From Leptodactylus fallax (taxonomy: Eukaryota > Chordata > Amphibia > Anura > Leptodactylidae), in the NCBI GenBank assembly GCA_947044405.1, contig CAMRHE010000012.1, positions 11,982,001-12,046,000 on the forward strand: a stretch of DNA of 64,000 nt. Reading direction: 5' to 3'. How positions within the stretch are numbered: the first letter of the stretch is position 1; each line of letters begins with the position of its first letter. Made by a program: the position numbers and the translations under genes. This document shows positions 37,930-48,429 of this stretch, piece after piece. The notes beneath the pieces were generated by a model that worked only from the letters and a program-made list of their open reading frames with translations, ran no database searches and was not told the origin of the DNA.

Positions 37930-38589
37930 ATATCTAAACAGGTTACACTCCACAGGTGAATAGTAAAAAACATGTGAGGTTTTATTGCCCCATACAGGCT
38001 TGAAAAAGGCTCAAGTATATTGAGCTGAACGTTTGTGGTATGGGACAATAAAACCTCAGATTTTTTACTACTCGCTCATCAGTGAGCACATTGGAGGATA
38101 AAAGTGAAAAATTGGTCTACTTTATTTACTCATTTAGTATCTTTTCAGACCTCCCATAGAGCTTTTCTACTTATAGGGTGGGTTCACACTTGCTCCGGCA
38201 CTCCATCCGCTGCGAATCTGACCTAAATGTCGGAAAACAAGATAGGGATTGGATAGGGAAAGGTTTGCGATGCTTTGTTTAAAAACCCATTTACTGCACT
38301 TACACCCTCTGCACCGTGAAGCCGTTTTTTTTCATCGGCCACAAAGTCCTGCATGTCCAACTTTGTTTCCGATGAAAAAAAAAACGGCTTCGCGGCGCAG
38401 AGGGTGTAAGCGCACACCCGCACATTGCTTTAAAAACCCATAGAAGTGAATGGCTTTTTAAGCAAAGCGTCACAAACCTTTCCCTATCCAGTCCCTATCC
38501 TGTTTTCTGACATTTAGGTCCGATTCGCGGCGGACGGAATGGCGGCGCAATTGTGAACCCACCCTTATTTTGGATTTCTGTATCTATCT

Positions 38590-38635
<46 letters not shown>

Positions 38636-40938
38636 GTTCCCTATGTAATCTTTTGTTTAGTTTGTCAATAACACCAAAATACCATTGTGTTAATTCATGA
38701 CAGACTGCTATTGTTTTCCCAGCTGCAGGAAAACTAGCATAAACATTGAAGTTTGACAAGGAAGTAGGGGTCCCACTAGCGAGCCACCCAAGTATTAAAA
38801 GTCCCTTGTTTTGACAAGTGGTTGGGCAACCCATGGAAACAACTAAAAAGCCCCTTTAAGACAGATGATTGTAATTGCTATATAACACCAATATTTGTAT
38901 ATGGTATATTTTGTTGGAAAAACATTGAGCAAACAGAGGAATTGTCTTTTATGTAGATTTTTTCAGAAATGTCAAAATGAAATTATCTATTTTCATTGTA
39001 GGTACTTTTTTGTGGTTGAAGAAGATAACACTCCTCTCTCAGTCATTGTTACACCATGTGACGCACCTCTAGAGTGGAAGCTTACTCTACAGGAACTACC
39101 TGAGGAGGCTAGTGGGGAAGGATCAGGTAATAATATACAACGTCATTTATTCTGTTTTTTAAGTATACTATTATGTATAACTTTTTTGTTTCTCAGAACT
39201 ACTATCAGTATAATGTTGTACCGTGTTAGCCATTAAAAGTAGTGGAAGAAATCAGGCGATACCTTTTAGAGGCTAACTCAGAACTACTATCAGCATAAAA
39301 TGTGATTTCTAAATCCTTTCGTAGAGAAATACACTTTAGTTTTGTATGTACTTTCAGCTTTTTTTTCCCTGTGAGCACAGTATGATTTTTATTTTTTGCA
39401 CTGCTGATTCATGTCTTCAGGCAGATGTTGAGTTCAGAAGTGATGACAATTACGCAAGGTCAGGTATTCAAACTGCAGACTTGCATTTCTCTGTAATAAC
39501 ATGTACCCTGATCTATTTTCCTATGTCTGACTTTGCAGGTGAGCCTGAACCTCTGGAGCAGCAAAAGCAACAGATTATGAATGAAGAAGGTACCGAGTTG
39601 TTCTCTTATAAAGGCAATGACGTGGAATACTTTGTATCTACAAATTCACCATCTGGTTTGTATCAACTGGAATTAATTTCAACAGAAAAGGACACACATT
39701 TTAAAGTTTATGCCACAACTACGCCAGAATCTGATCAGCCGTACCCAGAATTACCATATGATCCAAGAGTCGATGTAACATCACTTGGAAGGACCACTGT
39801 CACCCTGGCATGGAAACCAACACCTACATTATCTATATTAAAACAGCCTATCCAGTACTGTGTTGTTATAAACAAGGAACACAACTTCAAAAGTCTTTGT
39901 GCAGTTGAAGCTAAAATCAATGCTGATGATGCTTTTATGATGGCCCCTAAACCTGGATTAGACTTTAGTCCCTTTGACTTTGCCCATTTTGGGTTTTCAT
40001 CAGAAAATGATGCTAGCAAGGATCGAAATTTCATATCAAAGACTTTATCTACAAAGTTGGTCCGTCAGATGACTGCAAAATCAAAGGATGATCTCCAAAA
40101 GGTCTGCATTGGAAACAAAAATATATTTACAGTGTCTGACCTGAAACCTGATACCCAGTACTACTTTGATGTGTTTGCAGTTAATTCTGCTACAAATATG
40201 AGCACTGCTTACGTTGGTACATTTGCCCGAACCAAGGAAGAGGCCAAGCAAAAAACAGTGGAACTAAAGGACGGCAAAGTTACTGATGTGTTCATCAAGA
40301 GGAAGGGTGCTAAATTCCTAAGGTTTGCTCCAGTTTCATCTCACCAAAAAGTCACCTTTTCAGTTCACTCATGTTTGGATGCTATCCAAATTCAGGTCAG
40401 AAGGGATGGAAAACTGCTGTTATCACAGAGTGTAGAAGGTGTACGCCAGTTTCAACTAAGAGGAAAACCTAAAGCTAAATATCTGATCAGACTTAAAGGT
40501 AGCAAAAAAGGTGCTTCTATGCTAAAGATATTGGCAACATCAAAGTTCAACAAACAACCCTTTCCTTCCCTGCCTGAAGATACAAGAATCAAAGCTTTTG
40601 ACAAATTACGTACATGTTCCTCAGTCACTGTAGCATGGTTGGGAACACAAGAAAGAAATAAGTATTGTGTATATAAAAAAGAGGTGGATGATGAATACAG
40701 CGAAGAGCAAAAGAAACGAGAACAAAACCAGTGTTTGGGTCCTGACACCAGAAAGAAGTCAGAGAAAGTCCTCTGCAAATACTTCTACAGTCAGAACCTG
40801 CATAAGGCAGTCACCACAGAGACAATAAAAGGCCTCGAGGCTGGGAAGTCTTACATGTTGGATGTCTATGTCATGGGTCATGGAGGCCATTCAGTCAAAT
40901 ATCAAAGCAAAGTCGTAAAAACAAGAAAGTTCTGTTAG
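37604..40938 (+). CDS. NDNF: NDNF, neuron-derived neurotrophic factor
   Basis: Joining 37604-37791, 39002-39126 and 39539-40938 gives 1713 bases, 570 residues plus a TAG stop, with no internal stops and intact GT-AG junctions. The family's protein is secreted and is linked to neuron survival and migration and to endothelial cells. The sequence shows a hydrophobic signal peptide (about residues 1-20), a conserved N-terminal region (QKLPTRDEELFQMQI, then VVPDGAEIS and YFFVVEEDNTPLS), and two fibronectin type III-like regions (about residues 174-340, starting PELPYDPRVDVTS, and 440-565). The C-terminus is QSKVVKTRKFC. One N-glycosylation sequon, NMS, is seen at residue 324. Identity to the mammalian protein is obvious by eye. 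The ATG follows the acceptor by one base, so the 5' UTR lies on an upstream exon. Confidence 0.97.
37881..37928 (+). repeat. (TCTA)n microsatellite
   Basis: Twelve uninterrupted TCTA units, with a shorter satellite run just upstream (37848-37859). Lies in NDNF intron 2. Confidence 0.95.
37961..38072. repeat. Short foldback repeat in NDNF intron 2
   Basis: Arms 'agtaaaaaacatgtgagg' and 'cctcagattttttactact' are inverted, as are 'ttttattgccccatac' and 'gtatgggacaataaaa'. The loop contains 'cttgaaaaaggctcaag'. The hairpin is about 110 bp and non-coding. Confidence 0.75.
38175..38565. repeat. 391-bp foldback MITE in NDNF intron 2, family C
   Basis: Inverted ends 'agggtgggttcacacttg' and 'caattgtgaacccaccct'. 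The arms pair through 'gataggg', 'ttaaaaaccca' and 'gtgcagagggtgtaag'-type blocks almost to the centre. The central module (poly-T, 'ggcttc', 'acaaagtcctgcatgtcc') is shared with the foldback at 54064-54484. No clear target duplication. Confidence 0.8.
38591..38635 (+). repeat. (TATC)n microsatellite
   Basis: About 11 CTAT/TATC units, the second tetranucleotide array of the same motif in NDNF intron 2. The two arrays bracket the foldback elements. Confidence 0.95.
39002..39126 (+). CDS. NDNF: NDNF second coding exon
   Basis: Acceptor 'ttcattgtag' ends at 39001. The exon completes Arg63 (AG+G), encodes YFFVVEEDNTPLSVIVTPC and on to GEGS, and leaves one base (G) of codon 105. Donor TCAG/gtaata at 39126/39127. 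Its 125 bases fit the phase of the neighbouring exons exactly. Confidence 0.95.
39127..39538 (+). other. NDNF intron 3 with a 60-bp insertion
   Basis: The intron is 412 bp. A direct repeat of about 25 bp, 'ctcagaactactatcag' and following bases, occurs at 39192-39216 and 39277-39303. It flanks a 60-bp segment that contains 'ccgtgttagccattaaaa' and 'accttttagaggctaac'. This has the appearance of a short retroelement insertion with a long target duplication. The rest is unremarkable. Confidence 0.6.
39539..40938 (+). CDS. NDNF: NDNF last coding exon
   Basis: Acceptor 'tgactttgcag' ends at 39538. The exon completes Gly105 (G+GT) and encodes residues 105-570 and the stop TAG (40936-40938). It contains both fibronectin type III-like regions and the most conserved blocks (APKPGLDFSPFDFAHFGF, then IGNKNIFTVSDLKPDTQYYF). 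The frame is open upstream into the intron, but that extension has no conservation with the family. Confidence 0.96.
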
Positions 40939-41595
40939 AATCCATGTGAACTTGTATGAGAAATTTATCCTATGATGGCCATACTGACTGACTACTTGTG
41001 TAGTAGAGAGCTTGTGACCTGTCAAGTACACAATACTTAAAGTGGTGTAGAATGGTATCAACTTGTATACTTCTGTTTACATATTGAAGTGGTTGCTTGT
41101 AAGTGGTTATCCTGCTGCTTCTCTGGAATTTTTGGAGAGACAAATATCATGTCTAAGGCACAATATCAGACTCTCGGTAGATGAAGTAATAATAGTAGAT
41201 AATGGAGAAAAAAGAAGAGACAATTTCAGTTGCATCACACAGTGCATGAACTGCTTCTAAATTATTTTACTAAATACATGGCCAAGGCGAGTCCTCTGGC
41301 TTTATTCATACTCACATAAATCCAATCTAGAAATGATAGACTATCTGTAAATTATTTTATAAAGTCTTGTCTGAAATGTTTATGTTTTATGACTGTAAAC
41401 TGCAAAATCATTCCCTGATAACTACAGATTGATCCTAAGTATTAACTGGAGCTTTCCTTTTCTTGTTAAATCCTTGACTATTGTACATTCCTACTAGACA
41501 GGTTTATTTTTTAAATATGTATTGTATGTATAAAGTTGTCAAACATATATTCATGTACATAAAAAAATTAAAAGTACAAGATTATATATTTCTTT
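40939..41595 (+). other. NDNF: NDNF 3' UTR (predicted)
   Basis: AT-rich sequence directly after the stop, free of the repeats that crowd the neighbourhood. It is inferred to run to just past the ATTAAA at 41567-41572. Length is a prediction, and other sites further downstream could be used. Confidence 0.55.
41567..41572 (+). terminator. Candidate polyadenylation signal ATTAAA
   Basis: ATTAAA about 630 bases after the NDNF stop, followed by a T-rich stretch ('atttcttttgttta') 17-35 bases downstream, the usual spacing for a cleavage site. No AATAAA is nearer. Confidence 0.45.
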
Positions 41596-41599
41596 TGTT

Positions 41600-42179
41600 T
41601 ACCCAGTATCTGACGTAACAAAATCAAGACTGAACTTTGTGTGTAAACTTTCTGTTCACATTTTATTGTTGTATGCCAGTTTGTGTGCAAAATATATAAA
41701 TATATAATATAGTTATATTAAACAGATATATACTGTAAAAGAGTAAAGAACTCACATAGCAGGAAGAAAATAGACTATGGATCAAACAAAGTACAAGGCA
41801 GACATTTGTATTGTGGTTGGCCTAAAAGAAAGGGCCACCCAGTATAAAGAGTAGCATACAAAGAGATAAAACACATGGTAACTGACAGCACTTTGTAGTC
41901 TAATCCACAAAACTAAGCAGTTCAACCTTTTCAAGGTGGTGTTGTGATGACAAGATGTTATTAATGAGAGGCATTGTATTTCTTTCAATGGGCTGTATAG
42001 AAACTGGCTGAATGTTGGTGTTACATTGTATCATTCAACAGTAGTATTTTGTAATACACTATATAAACAGAACACATGATGCAGCATTGAGCAGCCACAT
42101 CATATAATTACTCTGCACCAGATAATAGGAAGCAGATGAGTGATTGGTAATATATAAATGGTTTAATAAACCACAAGCA
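41600..42179. other. Intergenic, no recognisable feature
   Basis: AT-rich, nothing identified. Ends at the TA target of the following Tc1 element. Confidence 0.45.
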
Positions 42180-42181
42180 TA

Positions 42182-43748
42182 CAGTCATGGCCAAAAGTTT
42201 TGAGAATGACACAAATATTATATTTTCACATGATCTGCTGCCCTCTGGTTTTTATGTGTGTTTGTCAGATGTTTTTATCACATACAGAAATATAATTGCA
42301 TTCATATTATGAGTAACAGAAGCTTATATTGACAGTTAGAATGAGTTAATGCAGCAAGTCAATATTTGCAGTGTTGACCCTTCTTCTTCAGGACCTCTGC
42401 AATTCTCCCTGGCATGCTCTCAATCAACTTCTGGACCAAATCCTGACTGATAGCAGTCCATTCTTGCAGAATCAATGCTTTAATTTTGTCTGAATTTGTT
42501 GGTTTTTGTTTGTCCACCCGTCTCTTGATGATTGACCACAAGTTCTCAATGGGATTAAGATCTGGGGAGTTTCCAGGCCATGGACCCAAAATCTCTATGT
42601 TCTGTTCCCTGAGCCATTTAGTTATCACCTTTGCTTTATGGCAAGGTGCTCCATCATGCTGGAAAAGGCATTGTTGAGCGCCAAACTGCTCTTGGACGGT
42701 TGGGAGAAGTTGCTCTTGGAGGACATTCTGGTACCATTCTTTATTCATGGCTGTGTTTTTAGGCAAGACTGTGAGAGAGCCGATTCCCTTGGCTGAGAAG
42801 CAACCCCACACATGAATGGTTTCAGGATGCTTTACAGTTGGCATGAGACAAGACTGGTGGTAGCGCTCACCTCTTCTTCTCCGAATAAGCTGTTTTCCAG
42901 ATGTTCCAAACAATCGAAAAGGGGATTCATCAGAGAAAATGACTTTACCCCAGTCCTCAGCAGTCCACTCCCTGTACCTTTTGCAGAATATCAGTCTGTC
43001 CCTGATGTTTTTTCTGGAGAGAAGTGGCTTCTTTGCTGCCCTCCTTGAGACCAGGCCTTGCTCCAAGAGTCTCCGCCTCACAGTGCGTGCAGATGCACTC
43101 ACACCTGCCTGCTGCCATTCCTCAGCAAGCTCTGCACTGCTGGTAGCCCGATCCCGCAGCTGAAACACTTTTAAGAGACGGTCCTGCCGCTTGCTGGTCT
43201 TTCTTGGGCACCCTGGAGCCTTTTTGGCACCAATGGAACCTCTCTCCTTGAAGTTCTTGATGATGCGATAGATTGTTGACTGAGGTGCAATCTTTCTAGC
43301 TGCAATACTCTTCCCAGTTAGGCCATTTTTGTGCAGTGCAATGATGACTGCACGTGTTTCTTTAGAGATAACCATGGTTAACAGAAGAGAAACAATGATG
43401 GCAAGCACCAGCCTCCTTTTAAAGTGTCCAGTGGTGTCTTTCTTACTTAATCATGACAGATTGATCTCCAGCCCTGTCCTCATCAACACTCACACCTGTG
43501 TTAATGGAGCAATCACTGAAACAATGTTAGGTGGTCCTTTTAAGGCAGGGCTGCAATGATGTTGAAATGTATTTTGGGGGATAAAGTTCATTTTCTAGGC
43601 AAATATTGACTTTGCAAGTAATTGCTGTTAAGCTGATCACTCTTTATAACATTCTGGAGTATATGCAAATTGCCATTAGAAAAACTGAAGCAGTAGACTT
43701 TGTAAAAATTAATATTTGTATCATTCTCAAAACTTTTGGCCATGACTG
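42182..43748 (-). mobile_element. Complete Tc1-like transposon (1567 bp), apparently intact
   Basis: The terminal inverted repeats start 'cagtcatggccaaaagtttt' and agree at 38 of the first 39 positions. Each is flanked by the TA duplication (42180-42181, 43749-43750). Inside, on the minus strand, is a full transposase frame without stops. Near-identical ends plus an intact gene point to recent insertion. It lies about 600 bp downstream of the NDNF 3' end, in opposite orientation. Confidence 0.93.
42359..43375 (-). CDS. Tc1-like transposase, intact, DD35E spacing
   Basis: The enzyme cuts and pastes its own element at TA sites. The start chosen is the ATG at 43375 (AACCATGG context), giving 338 residues; an ATG 11 codons upstream would give 349 but adds a hydrophobic non-family tail. 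Residues about 1-110 form the paired-like helix-turn-helix DNA-binding part (KETRAVIIALHKNGLTGKSI and following) with an AT-hook-like GCPRKTSKR. The catalytic residues are Asp149 (IFSDESPF), Asp241 (FQHDGAPCH) and Glu277 ([11 protein letters not shown]). There are 35 residues between the second Asp and Glu, not the 34 of classic Tc1/Sleeping Beauty types. C-terminus GQHCKY. No frameshift or stop was found. Confidence 0.93.
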   Translation of the reverse strand: MVISKETRAVIIALHKNGLTGKSIAARKIAPQSTIYRIIKNFKERGSIGAKKAPGCPRKTSKRQDRLLKVFQLRDRATSSAELAEEWQQAGVSASARTVRRRLLEQGLVSRRAAKKPLLSRKNIRDRLIFCKRYREWTAEDWGKVIFSDESPFRLFGTSGKQLIRRRRGERYHQSCLMPTVKHPETIHVWGCFSAKGIGSLTVLPKNTAMNKEWYQNVLQEQLLPTVQEQFGAQQCLFQHDGAPCHKAKVITKWLREQNIEILGPWPGNSPDLNPIENLWSIIKRRVDKQKPTNSDKIKALILQEWTAISQDLVQKLIESMPGRIAEVLKKKGQHCKY

Positions 43749-43750
43749 TA

Positions 43751-45150
43751 GATAGACCTTCCTTCACAGGTGGCAAAGATCAAGTTTACTGCCCTATCTG
43801 ACCAAGGCAGTGTAGCATGTTGGTTCTTGCCAGTCTGCCCTGCCAGCTATGCCCCCAGTAACAACATTGCATGCACAGTTGAAATTCGAAAGATGACTAT
43901 AGGTATGAAAATGAAAAGTGAACTAAGAAGGCTGAGTCTCAATTAAGATATTTGGCTCTATTAATAAAGTTGGGAAGACGTAAGCAGCAAAAAAACAAAC
44001 AATATAACAAAACCAATTGATGCAATCTGTGCTATCTATATCTCCAACCAATCTCAAATATCAGTGACTCGGATAGTCATTATAATGTAGGTGGGATTTT
44101 TTGACAAATATGTTAGGTCTTCGTATAGCTTCACTTTATGTGCTAGTCAGTTTATGATCACATGTGCGTTTTACAATCCTGGATTATTTCTTTACAAATG
44201 TCTGTCTGTCTTTGCATTCATTTCTTTTTTTATGGTTGTCTTTTTTCTTTTTGTATTTGCTATTTGTGTAAAATGTGTGATTACAAGATTCTCATATTTC
44301 AAAGATGTAAAATAAATGATACATTTATTTATAGTGTTTAACATTTTATTCAAATGATGTTTAATAGTAAGCACCAAATTAGCTTAGAAGTCCTTGGACC
44401 CATTGCAAAAGGTAAATTTGCTCCTGCATTTAACCACCAATGGCTTTACATGAAATGCTGTAGACAATCAATATACATGATATAATATGTTTACGTGTTT
44501 AGTAAGCTTTTGTAGTCATTGCACCACCATTTATAATCCTGCTTCTTTCCTATGTCAGTCTTAATTAATTTCCACACTTGTGCTAGATGAGACTCTGGCC
44601 TCTTAATAATTCAGGCGCATCTCAGGAATTAACACGCACCAGAATGAAAATTTAAGACAGTCAGGGACTGGTATAGATTTTTAGTATAACTCACACCAGT
44701 TTTCTGGCATAAATCTAATTGGTCGAATTATCCCAAGCCCTCTCTGATCCTTGCCCCACTCTGCCCACTTTTATAAAAAGCGAGCAAAATGTAGAAAGTG
44801 ACACATTCGGAGAAAATCACAAGCAAATCACGTTCCCTTCTATATTGTTAGACCACTGAACAACTGCATTTACACACAGCAGATCTTACGATCTGAATTT
44901 TTTACATACCTGTTGATCAGCACAACTGTGATTTCAACCATCTACAGTCTGAACATATACATGCTGCAAATATTGTAAAGAGCGATCATAATTTATTGAA
45001 TGATATGCAATATCAAAGCATGCAAAGGCACCTTCACATACCATATAAGCATGTTGTTTTCACTGAGCTGCTGGACAATACTTCCTATGTTGTATAGGTA
45101 TGCTTTAGAAACTACAGTGGTTATGATCACTTGTAGCAGTTTCCCAGCAT
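43751..45150. other. Intergenic with one interspersed repeat
   Basis: About 44575-44800 matches the repeat family at 34545 ('ggcctcttaataattcagg' and 'gggactggtatagattttta' modules). Elsewhere nothing is recognised. Short AT-rich frames carry no motifs. Confidence 0.45.
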
Positions 45151-45154
45151 TTTG

Positions 45155-45512
45155 CTACAGTAAGGTCGTGGCGTAAACGCCACGGTTTGCCTGTGGCAGA
45201 AACACCACAGAGAAAAACATGGCGTTTTACAGTCACTGTGTAGTGGATGGGAATCTAGCGAATCCCATCCCCACACTGTGGTAAAATACGCGCTACATTC
45301 ACGCTGCAAGTTCCAAAAGCGTTGCAGTGTTGAAAATCGCAGCATGTCAATTATACCTATGGAAACGTTGGTGGTTTCCCTATAGGTATAATGGAAGCAG
45401 AAAGTCTGCAGAGGAAACCTCTATGAACTTTCTGTGAAAAGTGCTGTGGGAAAAACCATGATGCATTGCCGCTTTTTTGCTGTGGGACGCTACGTGGGGC
45501 CTTAGCCTGAAA
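45155..45512. repeat. Foldback repeat, family B
   Basis: Left 'taaggtcgtggcgtaaacg' and right 'gctacgtggggccttagcc' are inverted ends. 'attatacctatgg' and 'ccctataggtataatgg' pair near the centre. Non-coding MITE-like repeat. Confidence 0.65.
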
Positions 45513-45689
45513 GTGGCTGCCCAACTAAAAGACAGCAATAGACTCAACATTCAGTGTATTGCATGCTTCCAGAAAAAAGGGTTCCATGTTATTAATTCCA
45601 GTTTTTAATGTCACAGAACTACCAACGGACGTGCCAACAGCAATCCCTTATTAAAAAGCAGAGAGGAAATGAATCTCAGTTAGCACTGT

Positions 45690-45865
45690 TGTCTATTTGC
45701 ATAGATTTTGTATGTTTTTCCTTTGTGTGGGTAATCCAGTTTCCTTGCACACTCCATAAACCTACAGATTTTGAGCCCTAGTGTGGACAAGGACTGATGT
45801 GAGTGATGTCAATCTCTGTACAGCGCTACAGAATATGTTGATGATATATAAAATTATTCATTAAA
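45690..45865 (+). mobile_element. Diverged V-SINE-like fragment
   Basis: Recognisable pieces of the central and tail regions of the SINE at 9643: 'tttgtatgtttttcctttg', 'ccagtttccttgcacactcc' and 'cagcgctacagaatatgttg'. The tRNA-like head is missing. Old, truncated copy. Confidence 0.6.
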
Positions 45866-46059
45866 TGAAGGGTAAAATGGTAACACTTGGCACAGACATT
45901 GGTCAGATGCTATAACAAACAACTCTGATCGTACATATATATGCTAATATGTGACTACTTTCTCATATACACTCATCTCTAATGCTAATGTGGAAATGTG
46001 GGCTGTCATGCTGAATTTTTTCACAAAAAATCTGTAGCTTATGGTACAAATTGATGATT

Positions 46060-46205
46060 GCAGTAGTATGCAAATGTTTTAGGCAGGTGTGGAAAAAATA
46101 GTCAAATAGAAGTGTTAATAGTTTATTTTATTCAATTAACAAAACACAAAGTGAATGAACAAAAAGAGAATCTAAATCAAATCAATATTTGGTGTAACCA
46201 CCCTT
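46060..46205. mobile_element. Tc1-like element end fragment
   Basis: 'caaatgttttaggcaggtgt', 'tcaattaacaaaacacaaag' and 'caatatttggtgtaaccacc' form the typical end and sub-terminal region of a Tc1-type element, abruptly cut before the transposase. A short dead fragment; the superfamily call is from remembered pattern. Confidence 0.5.
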
Positions 46206-47520
46206 TGCTATAGTATGTAGGGGTATCATACTATAAATACATTATCTGCAGATTTACACTTGACAGCAGGTTTACATCAGTTGTCTATGAGCAGCTGTGA
46301 TCATTTTACGGTACAAAGGTAAAACGCATTTGGTTTTGAGCAAAATATCAAATGAGAGTTTGGAAGGGAAGAACAGCTATATATTGGCATGTTTTGCTTG
46401 CAGCATTTGTCAAATATACTAAGGTATTTTTTACCTTGACCAGATTGTTTCAATTACAATGCCGTTGCCTTCTCTACAAGTAAAACTCTGAAAATACTCA
46501 CAAAAAGTAAAATTTTATTTTCAGTTTACATTGATAATTATAATAACATGATATAAGTAATTGGTACCTGTCATGTGATTTGTTTTCAAGTTGGCCACAT
46601 TTATTCCATACCTCCTATTCTCCACCATACAAACAGTATAAATCATGTTTCTGTCGGAGCTACAATACTGAAACAATACCCCTATACTGGCTCATTTACA
46701 CTCCATAGAAGATTTTAGAATGTACATCTGTGTGCTGCTTGCTTTGAACTTTGTGTGGGTGGGAATAAAACAAAAAAAAAAATGCCAGCAGGAATTGGAA
46801 AGAAGGGAAAAGAGAGGTCAAACGTTATCATCATACTCCATAATCAAAGGACGATAAAAGGATAGGGCATGCTCCTTGTTACTGGACAAATCTAATTCTG
46901 TGCTGCATCTATTGTATGAAATTTATTAAAATCTTGGTGCTGTGTCATGTTATCTGTGTCATGAGGCTACAAGGAAACAGAGTCCTGCGAGCTTATACTC
47001 CGCAAGCCAACAACTTTGTTTAAAAACTGATTGCAGAGGAATGAGGAACACAGTTTATCTGCAGCATGGATGCCTCATGGAAACTGTCAGCAAGGTTTGG
47101 AGGCCATTTCTGGGTTAAACTGATTACGAATTGATTAAACAATTAGCTCTAGACCAAAAGACGACAACTCTAAAATGAACAGTTCTGGAAATCTCAGAAG
47201 CACATGGATGCTATATATATATATGGATGCATATGGGTACATGGATGCATACTAACAATTTATTTCTATACTCTTTACTATTACTTTTTCTGTTAGTGTC
47301 TAGATACATATTTATTAGCTATGACACTTCCATTGATATTGAGGAACACGGACCTTTGTCTCCTTTATATAACTATTTCTAAACATATAATGGGATCTAT
47401 CTTGTAGTCAACATATTGGAGTTTAACATCTGCTATTGGTTATGTAATAGTATTTTCAATGCAATGATATAAGACTTTTTTTTTAGCAGTTTTTATTTTT
47501 GAATTTCATGTTAATCATTT
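46206..47520. other. Intergenic, no recognisable feature
   Basis: No gene or bounded repeat seen. Only scattered A/T runs. Confidence 0.45.
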
Positions 47521-47529
47521 CCTTGTTAA

Positions 47530-47800
47530 CTACTTTATGTCCAGGACATTTTTCCTGGTTCATGACCAGAAACATTTTCCTGGTTTTTGTGTACATGTGG
47601 TTTTGACAGCTATAAAATAAAATTATTCAAAATAATTTTTGTGTCTTTATTGGTGATACATAAGGCTTTATTTTTGCTTCATGTTTTGCATTTTTTTTTC
47701 CTTTTCTTAATTTCCAGAAATACGTAAACCAAAAATCAAGGAAAATGTCTGTTTTTCACAATTTTCATGTGATTTTTTTTTTTTTAAAGCTAGAACAGAG
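47530..47800. mobile_element. TTAA-type element fragment
   Basis: Begins after TTAA (47526-47529) with 'ctactttatgtccaggacat' and continues with 'gacatttttcctggttcatg' and 'gtgatacataaggctttatt', matching the end of the family at 51810. The other end is not found here. Sequence at 49480-49725 ('ttagctaatacattagccc', 'aggacccagcagctctt') may be the rest of the same old copy, split by the intervening repeats. Confidence 0.5.
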
Positions 47801-47809
47801 GGCTACTAA

Positions 47810-48145
47810 AAAAGGCTGTATTTCCGTAGCGGCAAAAATGCTATGTTTTACAGTACCTGCAAAGTGAATGGGATTCTGAATAATCCCATTCACACTCTGC
47901 AGAAAAAAAACTGCAACGGAAAAGCTGCATTTTCAAAAATGCCCGCATTTTTGAATGTCACAGCATGTCAATTATACCTGCGGAAATGCTGGTGTTTTCC
48001 GTATAGGTATAATAAGGGCAGAAAATCAACAGAGAAAAACTCTGCGAAAACACAATAAAAAAACACAGTGGAAAAAACGCAATGCATTTCTGCTGTGTTT
48101 TTTCTGCAGCATTTTGTTGCTGTATTTCACTATGTGTGGCCTTAG
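47810..48145. repeat. Foldback repeat, family B
   Basis: Contains 'ttttacagtacctgcaaagt' and 'attatacctgcggaaatgct', also seen at 22944 and 60730, and ends 'actatgtgtggccttagtc'. The central palindrome 'aatcccattcac' and 'gtataggtataat' blocks are symmetric. Non-coding. Confidence 0.6.
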
Positions 48146-48149
48146 TCTA

Positions 48150-48384
48150 AGGCCAAGGCCCCACGTTGTGTTTTTTTCCACAGCGTTTTTTATTGCGATT
48201 TTGCTCAGTTTTTCTCTACCGATTTTCTTTCCTTATTAAACCTATAGGGAAAACGCGAGCGTTTCCACAGGTACAATTGACATTGACTTTTCCACACATT
48301 TTTTTCCTGCAATGTGTGGATGGGATTAGCCAGTAGCAGGTAATGCAAAACGCAGCATTTTCGCAACGTGGGGCCCCGGCCTAA
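48150..48384. repeat. Foldback repeat, family B, second copy in tandem
   Basis: Left 'taaggccaaggccccacgtt' and right 'gcaacgtggggccccggcct' are inverted ends of a 235-bp hairpin, directly following the previous copy. Arms contain 'cacagcgtttttt' and 'aaaacgcagcatttt'. Confidence 0.7.
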
Positions 48385-48429
48385 AATAGTTTTCCCTTTC
48401 CATTATAGTAATTTTTATGTAGGTGACAC

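Larger units (their letters stand above)
37792..39001 (+). other. NDNF intron 2, repeat-filled
   Basis: 1210 bp carrying two (TATC)n microsatellites, a 110-bp hairpin repeat and a 391-bp foldback element, described separately. The rest (about 38636-39001) shows nothing recognisable. Confidence 0.85.

Noticed and set aside
39346..39538. Upstream extension of the NDNF last exon as coding
   Set aside because: The frame is open but the residues do not match the family; the acceptor at 39537-39538 restores the expected GEGSGEPEPLEQ reading.
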